From assembly GCA_029215795.1 (NCBI GenBank), contig JARDYH010000002.1:299553973-299617972 (forward strand): a stretch of 64,000 nt of DNA, in the 5' to 3' direction. Made by a program: the position numbers and the translations under genes. The notes under the pieces were generated by a model. The model did not search any database and was not told the DNA's origin. It saw only the letters and a program-made list of their open reading frames with translations. The stretch is from Anniella stebbinsi (taxonomy: Eukaryota; Chordata; Lepidosauria; Squamata; Anniellidae). Below, piece after piece: positions 1 through 11,100 of this stretch (position 1 is the stretch's first letter; each line of letters begins with the position of its first letter).

Positions 1-80
1 TTAACGCTCCCGCGTCCCGCCTATGAGCCGGAGGCGGCGAATAGCGACGCCTCCTGAGCTGAAGTCCCGGGGGAACTTCC
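1..80. promoter_or_regulatory. CpG-dense edge of a probable upstream promoter
   Basis: About ten CpG dinucleotides fall in the first 75 bases, then CpG drops to the low level of the following DNA. This looks like the edge of a CpG island that continues outside the window. In mammals NRAP lies head-to-head with CASP7, so this could be the neighbouring gene's promoter edge. That is inference from known synteny; no exon is recognisable here. Confidence 0.35.
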
Positions 81-640
81 TCTCCAGGATATGAAATATA
101 AGCCGATCCCTATTGAGTGATGGCCTTTATTAACTGAATAAAAAGAACAGTCCCGTAGTGGTGCAGCTAGGCCTGGAAGGAGCCCATAAATGAGCCCCCT
201 GAGAGCGACTGGTGGTGAGGGAATCAGGGAAACAGAAACAAACTCTATATTTATACCTGTAGTCAGGTTGGTGCTACGATTGAGTTTAAATTGAGTTTAA
301 AATGCAACACTGCACATGCTCTGAATATTATTAGTATTAAGCTTGGCAAACGTTTTAGTTGTTGGTCTTCTAACATAAGGCATGTAGAAACTCTTGTGAT
401 TGAAGCATGGGATGGTGGAAGGGGAGGAAGAAATGTTAATTGTGCGCCTCACAAGTGTGAAGTAATATACATGACTAAAGGGGGCCCCACCTTAAGACCA
501 TTAAAACCAGGATCTAGAATGACTTAGCTGCACCACTGATTCTGTGGCAGCAGGACATGAGTGAGATTCCACCCAGTTGCAGAGGCAGAGAGTGAGAAAA
601 GAGAGAATTCTGGCGAGAACCAATCTGATCTTCCCAGAAG
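81..640. other. intergenic DNA, nothing recognised
   Basis: No splice-bounded coding segment, RNA gene or clear repeat family was recognised in this stretch. Short open frames here show no domain-like composition. Confidence 0.4.
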
Positions 641-780
641 TCAAGTGGCTCAGTGGAACTGTGTGATAACTATTGTGTGGTTAAGAAATGTTGGACTTGG
701 AACTGATCAAAATCTGGGTTTGAATCCCTGCTCAGCCATGAAGCTTGTTGTGGGTGATTTTGAGGACACACACATTAAGC
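640..780 (+). mobile_element. Sauria-type tRNA-derived SINE, 5' part
   Basis: The stretch carries a degraded tRNA-like head: an A-box-like segment reading TGTGTGGTTAAGAAATGTTGG, a B box GGTTTGAATCC at 717-727, then CTCAGCCATGAAGCTTG. This order of A box, 'TGTTGGACT', B box and 'CAGCCATGAAGC' matches Sauria SINEs, which are characteristic of squamates. It is diverged and inactive-looking, and it is one of the best taxonomic clues in the window. Confidence 0.7.
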
Positions 781-904
781 CTAACCCACCACCAGGGCTG
801 ACTCCACATTTGAGGGAGCCCAGGGCAAAATGCTCGCTGATAGTTCTCTTCTGTCAGTAGTCTGAGAAGCACAGGTTGGCTGGACCTAGTCATTATTTAC
901 ATTA

Positions 905-1581
905 CTCATAATTAGGGTGACCGTATGGAAAGGAGGACAGGGCTCCTGTATCTTTAACAGTTGTATAGAAAAGGAATTTCAGCAGGTGTTGTTTGCCTGC
1001 AGCACCTGGTGAAATTCCCTTTTTATCACAACAGTTAAAGCTGCAGGAGCCCTGCCCTCTTGTATCTGGTCAAGAGGGTAGGGCTCCTGCAGCTTTAACT
1101 GTTGTGATAAAGAGGGAATTTCACCAGATGGTGCATGCATGCAAATGACACCTACTGAGGTCCCCTCTACAAGGATTCGCTTTTATGCCCGGTTAGGCGA
1201 TTATGCGCATAATCGCTGAAGCGCATTTACACCTAATACCTCTGCACAAGAGGCGGCGAAGCGCATTAACGGATGACCAAAATGCGCTTTACAAGTAGTT
1301 AATGCGCATAAGCGCTTGTTCACATAGTCAAAATGCGCTTTAACGGCCAGAGCAAAATAAAACTCGTGATTTAACGCGCATTCAATAATGCGCATAATCG
1401 GAGAGATAACGCGCCTCTACGCCCGATTTGCGCTCCGTTCTTGTAGAGGTAAATTTTTTTAAGCGCCTTGAAAGAGCTTTAAACTTCTCTTGTAGAGGCA
1501 GCCTGAAATTCCCTTTTCTAGGCAACTGTTAAAGCTACAGGAGCCCTGTCCTCCTTTTCATATGGTCACCCTACCCATAAT
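905..1581. mobile_element. Hairpin hAT-type MITE, copy A (interrupted)
   Basis: The element runs from 913 (TAGGGTGACCGTATGG) to 1573 (CATATGGTCACCCTA), so the ends are inverted repeats. It is flanked by 8-bp duplications CTCATAAT (905-912) and CCCATAAT (1574-1581), 7 of 8 identical, as expected for hAT transposons. Nearly the whole element is palindromic: 'ctcctgtatctttaacagtt' near the left end pairs with its complement near the right end, and an inner arm pair surrounds 1050-1100. A second MITE (1159-1503) is inserted in the right arm; without it the element is about 313 bp. There is no transposase, so it is non-autonomous. Confidence 0.85.
1159..1503 (+). mobile_element. GCGCAT-rich PIF/Harbinger-like MITE, copy 1
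   Basis: A 345-bp element starts GGTCCCCTCTACAAGG and ends CTTGTAGAGGCAGCC, flanked by TGA on both sides (1156-1158, 1504-1506). It sits inside the hAT hairpin, whose other copies supply the uninterrupted sequence ('cctgctgaaattccc'), so the target duplication is well supported. It holds a perfect 20-bp palindrome at 1197-1216 centred on GCGC, and many GCGCATTA motifs. Compared with the 51946 copy it has a 10-bp internal deletion. GG..CC ends with 3-bp TNA duplications suggest PIF/Harbinger; no transposase is present. Confidence 0.85.
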
Positions 1582-1740
1582 TCCTCTTGTGCCCACCTCA
1601 TCCAATTGAGTATGGCCTGAATTTATTTATTTTTATAATTGAGACATTAGGGTGGGAATTAGTGGTGGGCTCTGTTGGATCCTTGGCAGCTGCCCAAGGA
1701 TGCCCGGTGCTGATGCTGGCCCTACTTACCTCAGAGGAAA

Positions 1741-1812
1741 GACCATAGCTCAGTGGGAGAACACATGTTTTACATGCAAAGTGTCTCCAATTCTGTTTGA
1801 AATTCTAGAAAG
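1741..1812 (+). repeat. tRNA-Ala-like SINE head / tRNA pseudogene
   Basis: The A box TAGCTCAGTGGGAGA lies at 1746-1760, followed by an anticodon-arm-like CATGTTTTACATGCA and a degraded B box TTGAAATTCT. The order and spacing match tRNA-Ala, but the anticodon position reads TAC and the stems are broken. It is most likely the 5' end of a tRNA-derived SINE rather than a working tRNA gene. Confidence 0.6.
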
Positions 1813-1839
1813 CCACTATTAGTGTAGAAAATATGAAGG

Positions 1840-2305
1840 GCCAAAACAGACATTATTTTAAATCCATAACTAGCAGCTACATATTTTTATTGATACTCAT
1901 GAATAGGTCCAGGGGGCTCAGTCCAGCTCTTAAAAGCTCCTTTAGCCCCGCACCATGGTCCTGATCCAGGTCAGGACTCCTGCACCCACCCAAGAGTAAA
2001 GAAAAAAAAGAAAAGATGCAGCTGCCAGATTCAGATTTAAAGTAATATCTGTTTTTGCCCCAAGTGGAGAAAATACTTTGGCCCAAACAGATATTACTTT
2101 TAATCCAAATTTAACAGATATATCTTTTTCCCTCCATTTGTACTCTTGAGTAGGTACAGGGGACCCAATCCAGATTTGTAAAGCCCCCAACCCCCAATAC
2201 TAGAATCCCAATCTGGATTGGGAACCCTGTGTCTACTCCAGACAGAAAATAGGAAGAAAAGATATAGCTGTTAGATACAGATTTAAAGTAATGTCTGTTT
2301 TGGTT
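1840..2305. repeat. tandem pair of palindromic elements
   Basis: Two units lie head to tail: about 1840-2057 and 2080-2305. Each begins with 'AAACAGAYATTA' plus 'TTTTAAATCC' or a variant, and ends with the complement 'GATTTAAAGTAATRTCTGTTT'. Both share internal blocks (tactcatgaataggtccagg versus tactcttgagtaggtacagg). Each is thus an inverted-repeat-ended element of about 220 bp, duplicated in tandem about 20 bp apart. Confidence 0.7.
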
Positions 2306-2863
2306 CTAAGCTAAGTCTGACTCATTTTAAAACTGCTTCTTATGTTCCATTGTTGTGAGCAATTCAGTAACTCCCATGCATATTTGCTGATCTTACTGGA
2401 GGAGAATAGGATATAAATGTGAAATAAATAAACTTTGGTATATGGAAAATATGGTGCAGCTGAGTGAGGAGAACATTTCCAATGTGGCAAAGTCTATTCC
2501 TTTCCAGCCAACTTTGTGAATCCTTAACGCCTCCCTTACCCCACCGCTCTTGGATTCTACGAGACATGTAAGCCTCATGGTGTCTTCTATGCAATGTTTC
2601 TCATTTTTAATATCCATTTTTTAAAAAATAAAATACACAGTTTCATAAACTATGCACTGTAATAATTTAATTTGAATTTAAATGCATATTTTTGTTTGAT
2701 GAAGCTGCTTAAATGACTGGCTTCTGATTTATACTTACCCGATTACTCCAAATATTAATCGTTATGCACACTCCATATAGCCAATGAGTAAACACGCATA
2801 GAGTCAAGCTGGGCCATTGTTTGCTTGAAATACATTCTCAAATCTATGAACGTACACAACTAG

Positions 2864-2956
2864 AGCACAATCCTATCCATGTCTGTTCAGAAATAAGTCC
2901 CATTGAGTTAAATGGGACTTAGTCCCAGCTAAATGGGTATAAGATTACAGCCCTGC
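2864..2956. repeat. short palindromic 'AAGTCCCATTGA' repeat
   Basis: The sequence 'cagaaataagtcccattgag' is followed by 'tgggacttagtcccagc', a near-palindrome of about 90 bp starting at 'aatcctatcc' and ending at 'ataagattacagcc'. Related copies occur at about 9495, 13878, 16057, 25005, 37265, 37435, 45060, 46755 and 54545. It is a very numerous non-coding family here, probably a MITE, but target duplications could not be settled. Confidence 0.6.
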
Positions 2957-3039
2957 TGTTATCTTCTAGTAATACCTATGCTTATTTAAAATACATTCAT
3001 CAACATTGGGTCCTGTTCTGGATGTCACTGTGAGGATGT

Positions 3040-3885
3040 CATCAAATATGTCAACAATTTGGAATGGGTTTAACAGATGGCAATGAAGATGGTCATATGG
3101 AAAGTAAGCCCTATGAAGAAAGGTTGAAGAACTGGGTATGTCTAGCCTACAGAAAAGACTGAAGAGGGACATGATAGATATCGTCAAATACTTGAAGGTC
3201 TGTCACATAGAAGAGGGCTAAGATTTATTCTCAGAGGGCAAGGCTAAATCTCATGAGTATAAGTTGTATCTATGGTGCAACAACATTTAGAACATTATGT
3301 ACAGTTCTTGTCAGTGTATCTCAGAAAGAATATTGTAGAGCTAGAAAAGGTACAGAAAGGGCAACCAAAATAGCCAAGTGGCTGGAGACACTTCCCTATG
3401 TAAAAAGTGTTTGAGGCTTTTTAGCTTAGAATGTTTGGGGCTTTTTAGCTTAGAAAAAAAGACAAGTAAGTGGGAATGTGATAAAGGTATATAATATGCA
3501 TGGTATGGAGAATGTATACTAGAACCTGGTGCCATCACGACAGATAAAAGAAGTATTTTAGCTCATAGTTAATCTGTGGACATTGCTACCACAACATATA
3601 ACGATGGGCACCAACTTTGATGGTTTTAAAGGATTAGACACATTCAGGAAGGCTTTACATTATTTCCAGTAACTAGTCATGAGGTCTTTATATTACTTCC
3701 AGTATCAGAGGCAATATACCCTTCAATAACAGCTGCTAAGGAATATGACCAGGAAGGTGCTTATGTTCCGCTTGGGGGAGTTCTTATAGGTATCTGGTTG
3801 ACCACTGTGGGAATACAGTGCTGTACGAGATGGGCCTTCTGTCGGATCCAGCAGAGTTCTTTTCATGTTTCTTTGTTCTTAACCT
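3040..3885 (+). mobile_element. CR1 LINE 3' remnant(s)
   Basis: The stretch shows diagnostic CR1 3' wording: 'gaaaggttgaagaactggg', 'agactgaagagggacatgat', 'gggcaaccaaaatag', 'ggggctttttagcttagaa', and an end like 'ggatccagcagagttctttt'. It appears to be two CR1 pieces joined near 3290. No intact reverse transcriptase frame remains. Other CR1 tails in the window (about 22148, 45884, 57119) lie in the opposite orientation. Confidence 0.75.
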
Positions 3886-4850
3886 TAATTGCAGAGGTGT
3901 TGTGACCAAATCTGCAATATTTGGAAGCCCCCTGTATTGGAACTCTCATGGTAGAGCTGAATTCTATGGTGACCCTAACACATAGGCAGAAGAAGATATA
4001 TTTGATGTTCAAATGAATACTGGGAGAATTGTGTGCATATATGCTTACTGCACTGAAGCATTTCACAACAGAGAAAGAGGGGAACTCAAACCTAAGCTCC
4101 TGAAACCAGTGAAAAGCAAGACAAAGCTGGTGAAATGAAGTGTCCAATAGTGTTTCACCCTGAAGTGAATAGACAGGTTGCTGGATAGGGTTGCCCAGGT
4201 AGTTCACAGGAACATACACAGGTAACACTTGGACAAAGCTAAAATGGTCTTGGTGAAAGATGTGGGAATTGTGAGGAAAATGTTAATTTTCCAGCCAAGT
4301 CTTGCAGACCAAATCCATTTGTCCAAACTCCTATAATGTAGACTCTGAGTCAAATTTAGCCTTTTCTCTGCATATTATGGACAACACTATACTCCATATA
4401 GAGAAGTATCTCCAATATCTAACAGTTTTTCAATAGACAAGGTCCATAAAAGCTGACTGCTTATAGGATTTTGTGTCCAGATAGCCTATAATCTGAGGAA
4501 CATTGTCTTAAATCTGAATGTGAGCTTGAAGATAGTATATGCAGCTTCCCATAGAAACTGGCAATAACTAATTTTGAGTCAGTTGTGTATTGAACTTAAT
4601 TGGGAAATTGCTTTTCCCTTCTTAATGGTGACTTGGCCAACAGATAATAATCTAAAGATGAAGTGATGTATATTTAGAAGTCAGTCTTGAGGTTCTGGTA
4701 ACTAACTGTTAAAACTCCATAGTTTAAATATTAACAATTAGATATTCTCACTCATATGACCATGATGCTTCTCTGTGAGTTCAGTCTTCTATTTAGAGAA
4801 AGGTGTCACTGAATTCTCCTGTCTCTTTCCCTCCCATGAACTCGTACACA
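3886..4850. other. upstream flank of NRAP, nothing recognised
   Basis: No coding exon, RNA gene or clear repeat was recognised. A 121-codon minus-strand open frame at 3863-4228 has no domain-like composition and straddles the CR1 end. This is the proximal upstream region, so enhancers are possible but cannot be read out by eye. Confidence 0.4.
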
Positions 4851-5064
4851 GTTGCCAAAATAACCCCTCTTAGTAAGTGGCAGCTTTAAAAGCCAGACAA
4901 CAGCTGAGTTCGAAGCAGAAGATCATCAAACGGGTTAGAAGCTTTGGGACTGTGGATTGGCACAGATAGACTGGAGTGTGTTTCACAGGAAGCAAAACAT
5001 TTTTTGGTGCAAGTGTATCCTCTGAAATTTTTATAATATTTTTATTTCCTTGGATAATTTAAAG
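4850..5064 (+). promoter_or_regulatory. NRAP: probable NRAP core promoter and 5'UTR
   Basis: Just upstream of the start codon lie a MEF2-like AT core (CCAAAATAAC, 4855-4864), a TATA-like TTTAAAAG (4885-4892) and an E-box CAGCTG (4901-4906). This combination is typical of striated-muscle promoters, where MEF2 and MyoD-family factors act. If the TATA-like element is used, transcription would start near 4915-4920, giving an uninterrupted 5'UTR of about 145 bases. This is inferred from motif positions only. A separate upstream non-coding exon cannot be excluded. Confidence 0.4.
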
Positions 5065-5136
5065 ATGAATATTCAGCCTTGTGCCAGATGTGGCTATGGG
5101 GTTTATCCCGCAGAGAAGATTAACTGTATTGACCAG
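5065..5136 (+). CDS. NRAP: NRAP exon 1: start codon and first half of LIM domain
   Basis: It encodes residues 1-24. It starts [18 protein letters not shown] and includes zinc ligands C6 and C9. The start is fixed by the match to NRAP and by the lack of any in-frame upstream extension with LIM character. The donor is CAG|GTCGGT, which is weak; a better-looking GTAAAT lies 4 bases downstream but would shift the frame. Only the first donor joins correctly to exon 2. Confidence 0.93.
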
Positions 5137-8100
5137 GTCGGTAAATATGTTTTATTCTTGTCCATTATGAAAACTTCTGATATAATACTCTTTGGATGGA
5201 TACTCTGTATCTGCTTTAATTGAACTCAGCAGAAAATATCCTAAACTATCATAACCTTTATTCATGTTGGATGAGTAGGACATCAGAACTGAACTTTTGC
5301 TAAGCATGTAATTTGGCTGAATGTTTTACATCTCTTAAAGGTTTCGTGTTACAAATGAATCTTTGGTATATACTTTTTCATACAGTAAGAATAGTTGTTT
5401 ATTAGATTGCCAAGAATAATCAGTTATACGTTTTAAAAACAGGTTTAATACAATATGAAACACAAGCAACTTTCACTGTATTTTTGTCCTTGCTATTTTT
5501 AGACATGGCACAAAGCCTGCTTTCACTGCGAGGTCTGCGAGATGGTGCTAACCGTAAATAACTTTGTGAGCCACGAGAAAAGGCCTTACTGTCAAGCGTA
5601 AGTGTGTCTTTAGTCTTCTAACAAGACAAAATTATAGCTATGTAATCCATCAACAGGATCTCACTGGATTGAATTTTGATGCTACTAAAGACTTGTTCAG
5701 ATAATCAGCTAATTTCCCCTTCAGATTAATTTGTTTTAATGTCACTGTTTTTCAGGACACAGAGTTGTAGGGAATTCTAGAATTGTAGCCATATTGTAGC
5801 AATCAAAACAAAAGACAACAACAACAAAAATCCCCAACAGTCCCCTGACACCTTAAATAACAAAATATATTGTAGCATAAACTTTATGAGCTAGAGATGA
5901 ATAAATATACACATTTAAAGGCATAGGTGGATTGATTTTAATTCCTTTTTAATGCCAGATTATTACATTACAGTTATATCCAAGGAATCAAAATGGCAGT
6001 TTAGCTTCATGACAACCCTGTGAGATAAGTTGATAAAGAGCCAAATTAGATGTAATATGGGATATCCACTACGAGGACTTCTCTTTTTAAAAACCAAGCA
6101 AAACAAAACCAAAAACAAATAGTAGCTATAGCTCTGTGTGCATGTTAACCCTTTCTCACCATGCCATCTCCCCAATGAAAATTACCATTACCCCAAAGTT
6201 GCTGTTTGTTCTTTGAAAGGAGATATTCCAGTGCCTGAAAACTAAAATATAGTTTTTCAAGTTGTAAGTTCTTCAATGTTTTTAAAAAAGTCACCATGGC
6301 TATTTCCTCTTAAATGTGTCTTCTGAAATGTAAAGATGGCTATTTTTGGGTTTTTTAAAAATTATTTATTTATTACATCTTTATACTGCTCATCAGCCTA
6401 AGCTCTCTGGGCAGTGCACAGTTAAAAACCATAAGAACAATATAAATTTAAACACCAAAAAGTTAAAAAGGCAGTATAAAACAAGCTACATTAAAAACCA
6501 GGGAAAGCCTGTGTAAAAAGGTATGTCTTCAGGAGGCGTTTAAAAGTTGTAATGTTTTCTGCCTCCCGAACCGCATAAGGGAGGGTTTTCCAGAGGGTGG
6601 GTGCCACTACGGAGAAGGCCTGCCGCCGAGGTTCTTCATGGCGGCATTCTGTTCATCTTGGAATGGTCAGTAAGGCCTCCTGAGGATCGTAGTTGTTGTC
6701 CAGGTTTATATAAGGGAAGGCGGTTTGTTAGGTATGCTGGTCCCAAGTTGTTTAGGGCTTTGTAGGATAACAGCATAACCTTGTATGTGGCTCGGTAGCT
6801 AACACCTTGTATGTGGCTCCGTAGTTCTGTTACTCATTTTTGTAATTAGAAATACAGCACTGATAGAATGATCAATAAAATTTATTTAGTTATAGGCACC
6901 TACATAAAGTAAAAATGTGTATATAAGTTGCTACTTGCATTTCGGAATGTCAGTTCAGTGTTTTAAGATGCCTGCCTGCCTGCCTGCCTCTCTCTCTCTC
7001 TCTCTCTCTCCATCCTGTCTTCCTGTCTAAGATTGATAATAGTTTCCTAAAATTGTATCTGCTTTCTTTTGTAGACATAATCCAAAAAACAATACATTCA
7101 CAAGTGTTTTTGACACACCAATAAATATGAATGTGAAAAAGCAGTCTGAAGCAGTAAGCGAGGTAAGATCCTTTAGGAATTAATGTGTTTTATATTAGGC
7201 TGTAACATTAGCACAGCCATGTGTTTTCTTTTTAGGGTGATAGTAGGGCCAATTCTTCCCTGAAAAATCCTTAATTCTACATTTTTTCATAGCTATATAC
7301 AACTGTTCAAAGCTGGTTTCACCCCTCTGCTGCTGCTTTTGTGCCATCTTTCTTAGTTTCATTTCTTCTCAAGTGATTCCAGCCAATTAGCGATCATGTA
7401 CAGGACATGATCACGTCGCAATTCTGTGTAGCCATCTGCACTGGTTATGGGCATCATTAAGCACAAATGGTCCTTTGTTTACATTGAGCGCAATGGTGCC
7501 TATACTTATCACATGGGTGATCCTAGCCAATCAGAGGTCTAAGTACAAAATACTTTCAGAGACCTAGTCTATCTGTCTATCTATGTATCCATTAAACACT
7601 GCCCTTTTGCAGTGAAAGGAAGGGCATTTTGATGCTGATGAAGATTTTCATGAAATGGGTCCTCCCTTTTGTCACAGACATTTCTTTTTGAAAGTTATAA
7701 CAGAATATGTTATGAAACTCTCTGTTCACTAAATTGAATCAGCCTTCATTTAAACTGGATTAGCCTCAAGGCTGCCCTAAGACATTTTGCTGCATAAGAC
7801 AAAAGGCAAAACCCGCACCAATTCGATGTGTAGAAGCTGACTGGAGTGGCAGTTCAATCTTACTTCAGCACTGGCAATGGGATAGTGTCTTCCACTAAGG
7901 CTACCTCCACAAGAGAGGTTTAATGCTCTTTGAAGGCTCATTATAAATTTTACCTCCACACCAGCGGAGCGCAAAACGGGCGTAGAGGCGCGTTATCTCC
8001 CGGATTATGCGCATTATCGAATGCGCGTTAAATAGCGACTTTTATTTTGCTCCGGCCGTTAAAGTGCATTTTCGCCGTGTGAACAAGCGATTATGCGCAT

Positions 8101-11100
8101 TAACTTCTTGTAAAGCGCTTTTTGGACATCAATTAATGCGCTTCGCCGCCTCTCGCCGCCTCCCGTGCAGAGGGATTAGGAGTAAATGCGCCTCCGCGAT
8201 AATGCGCATAATCGCCGAACCGGGCGCAAAAGCGCATCCTTGTGGAGGGGGCCTAAAACATCATCATCTGAGGGCAGCAGGTTGCCTTAGGGGGTATAGG
8301 GCCTGCCATGAAGCACACGCAGCTCTGTCCTCCAACACCTTGCTACCGCTCCCTGCCCCTCAACATTGCTTGGGGCAGTTGACTTACTGTCTAATGGTAG
8401 GGCTGGCCCTATGCAGTTCGTTATATAGCAACTACTCTCATGCCTTGACCAAATGGATGGAATTCTGCATTAGCTCAAACACCTGGCTAGACTTCAGACT
8501 GGACTGGGCTATCCTGGACCGTGCAGCGTTCTGCTGTGGAGTTACATTGCATAGCCAGAGGACAAAACATTATTAACCTGATTCAAAGCAACTTCACAGC
8601 TCTGTCCAACGTATGGACAGAGCTGCTACATAAGCAAGAATCTTCACCCCCCCCCCCCATTTCAGTGGTGGGGACAGTTCCATGCAGACGCTGAGGCTAT
8701 AAATACAGAGCTATCCCCAACATTAAAGTGGGGCTCTTTTGCACATTAGTACACCATTTGTGCATCCAAGTCCCCACGAGGGGATTATGCTGGTGTTACA
8801 ATACTGAAAACCCAAGGTTAAACTTCAGCCTTATTTTCCTAAACATTTTAAAATCATGATTACACTCACAAAATGAGAATCAGAAAGAGTTTCGCTTAAG
8901 TAAGGATTGCAGGACCTCTTAGTGGGTTCCTAGCTATTATGCCACTGAAAATCCACATTCTTCCTCACCCAAAAAATAAAATAAAACGCTGATCTGAGGT
9001 GTGGAAAGCACATTGGGTTCAGTTAGAGGAGTTCATGCAAACATTTTCTGTAGCTTTGTTTCAGAGTCCAAGCCTTCCTTTGAATTTTCGTTTCAATTGA
9101 ACCAGAAAACTCAAAGGAAAACTCCACTGAAACTGTCGAGTCTTTGACACCAAACCAGAGAATGTCTGCAGATTCATTAGAATCTGAACTCAGGTTCGCT
9201 AAAGAAAAAAAGACTTTTCAAACCTCTGATAAACCTGGCACTTGGATCTGAGTGTTTAACAAAAATATAAAGTCCAGGAAGTTTTACACAGTTGCATTGG
9301 GTAAATTTGGTGAAATGTCAGGGAGCTGCTAGATTTCCCCCAGCCCTCAGTTTGAAGTTGCAGGAAATCCTCTGAAATACTTTTGTGCTTTCAAAATTTG
9401 TTACTTTGCTGACAGTTACAACTCTCCAAATTTCCTAATTTAAAAAAATTATAGCTTGTCCCAGTTTTCATAGCAGGAATAGGAAACACCTAGCACAGTC
9501 CTTTGCATCCTTACTCAGAAGTAAGTCCTTCTGTGTTCATTGGGGCTTACTCCCAGGTAAGAGTGCACAGACTGAATGTATGATAAGAACAGGATAACAA
9601 TATTCTATTTTGTATGCAAAATATTGTCCTTACAGCTTAATTAGCCTTTTTCTATATTGTTCTTCCCCAAGATAACTATTAAGAATTTCAGATATACTTA
9701 GAAAATAACACTCCAAATTCTGTGACATCCCAAACTGAACATATAACAACAGCAACAAGTACATTTCCTTTTATACTGTGTATGACAGAATTGCTCTGGA
9801 ATGACTTTGGAATTAACGGCAATTTCTATTTCTGTTTGATGGCTGTGATAGGAGATACTGTTACTTCCAATATATGTGTGTGTACTAGAAAAATCAGATT
9901 GCTTTCCCTTCCTTTTGTCACCTAAAAACATCCTTTCAATCACAAAAGGAAGTTTGAAGTCCAAAGAAAGGTTTATCAGAGCTGGTTCTCACATTAATAT
10001 TTTGTAATTTGTATACATGAGATTCATTTTGGGAAGCTGCTATGAACACTGGGAAGTCAATACACTCTCAACTTCCTGTATCGGGATCAAATGGTAAACT
10101 GTTGCAGCCATTCATATGTGATTTATCCCTTTTTCATATCAATAGTAATGGGAGCACCCATTGTTGCTTGAATAGTGTAGTAGTGTCATTTGTCTAGGGT
10201 GACCATATGGAAAGGAAGACAGGGCTCCTATATCTTTAACAGTTGTATAGAAAAGGGAATTTCAGCAGGTGTCGTTATTATTATTATTATTATTATTATT
10301 TCCGTTTATATACCGCCCCATAGCCGAAGCTCTCTGGGCAATTTACAAAAATTAAAAACACTGAGCGTTAAAAAACCGATATACAAAATTTTAAACCATA
10401 AAAAGCATACAAACATGTTATAAACACAATATCACTCAGAAACAACAGAATAGTTGTTTCCAAATGACATTGCACCCATAACATGCTTGTCTGCAAGAAG
10501 GAAGGAAGGAAGGAAGGAAGGAAGGAGAAAGTAAGGGAAAAGGCAGGTGCGAACTGGAAGGAAAGAAAGGAAAAGAAAGCCAGCAAGGAAAGCAGGGAAA
10601 GAAGAGGAAAAACAGGTGCAAGCAGAATAAGAGGAAGGAAGGAAGGAAGGTGAAATTCCCTCTTCATCACAACAGTTAAAGCTGCAGGAGCCCTGCCCTC
10701 TTTTGTATCTTGTCATTGTAGTATGACTCCTGCAGCTTTAACTGTTGTGATAAAGAGGGAATTTCACCAGGTGCTGCATGCACACAAATGACACCTGCTG
10801 AAATTCCCTTTTCGATACAACTGCTAAAGATACAGGAGCCCTGTCCTCCTTTCCATATGGTCACCCTACATTTGACTTTCCCAAGTGTGTGAGACTATGG
10901 GCTTTTCTACACAAAGCATTTTCCTGTACTTGCCATTCCTACTGACAGTTGTTTACGGATTCTGTGTCTCCGTAAACAGTTTCTCCAGTTTCACTTCTGT
11001 GTCTAACCAGCACTTTTGGCAAGTCTGTTTAGAGCAGGGAAAATGCGGCATTTAATTGTGAAAAAGAAAGAAAGTGTGATTTCCTCTTATATATTTGCGA

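Larger units (their letters stand above)
10187..10876. mobile_element. Hairpin hAT-type MITE, copy B (interrupted)
   Basis: The element runs 10195-10868 with ends TAGGGTGACCATATGG and CCATATGGTCACCCTA, and 8-bp duplications CATTTGTC and CATTTGAC (7 of 8). It is interrupted from about 10275 to 10650 by an inverted L2-like tail with a (TTA)n run and by purine-rich GGAA microsatellite DNA (from 10499). The inner palindrome arms flank 10715. Confidence 0.85.

Noticed and set aside
1741..1812. Functional tRNA-Ala gene
   Set aside because: The A box is good, but the anticodon reads TAC and the T-arm/B box is broken. It is better explained as a SINE head.
8007..8576. 189-codon plus-strand open frame
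   Set aside because: It starts inside MITE copy 2 and runs into the flanking repeat. Its length reflects GC content and lack of stops. It has no domain and no splice context.
10368..10716. serine/proline/leucine-rich minus-strand frames
   Set aside because: They are translations of a GGAA/GAAA microsatellite inside hAT copy B.
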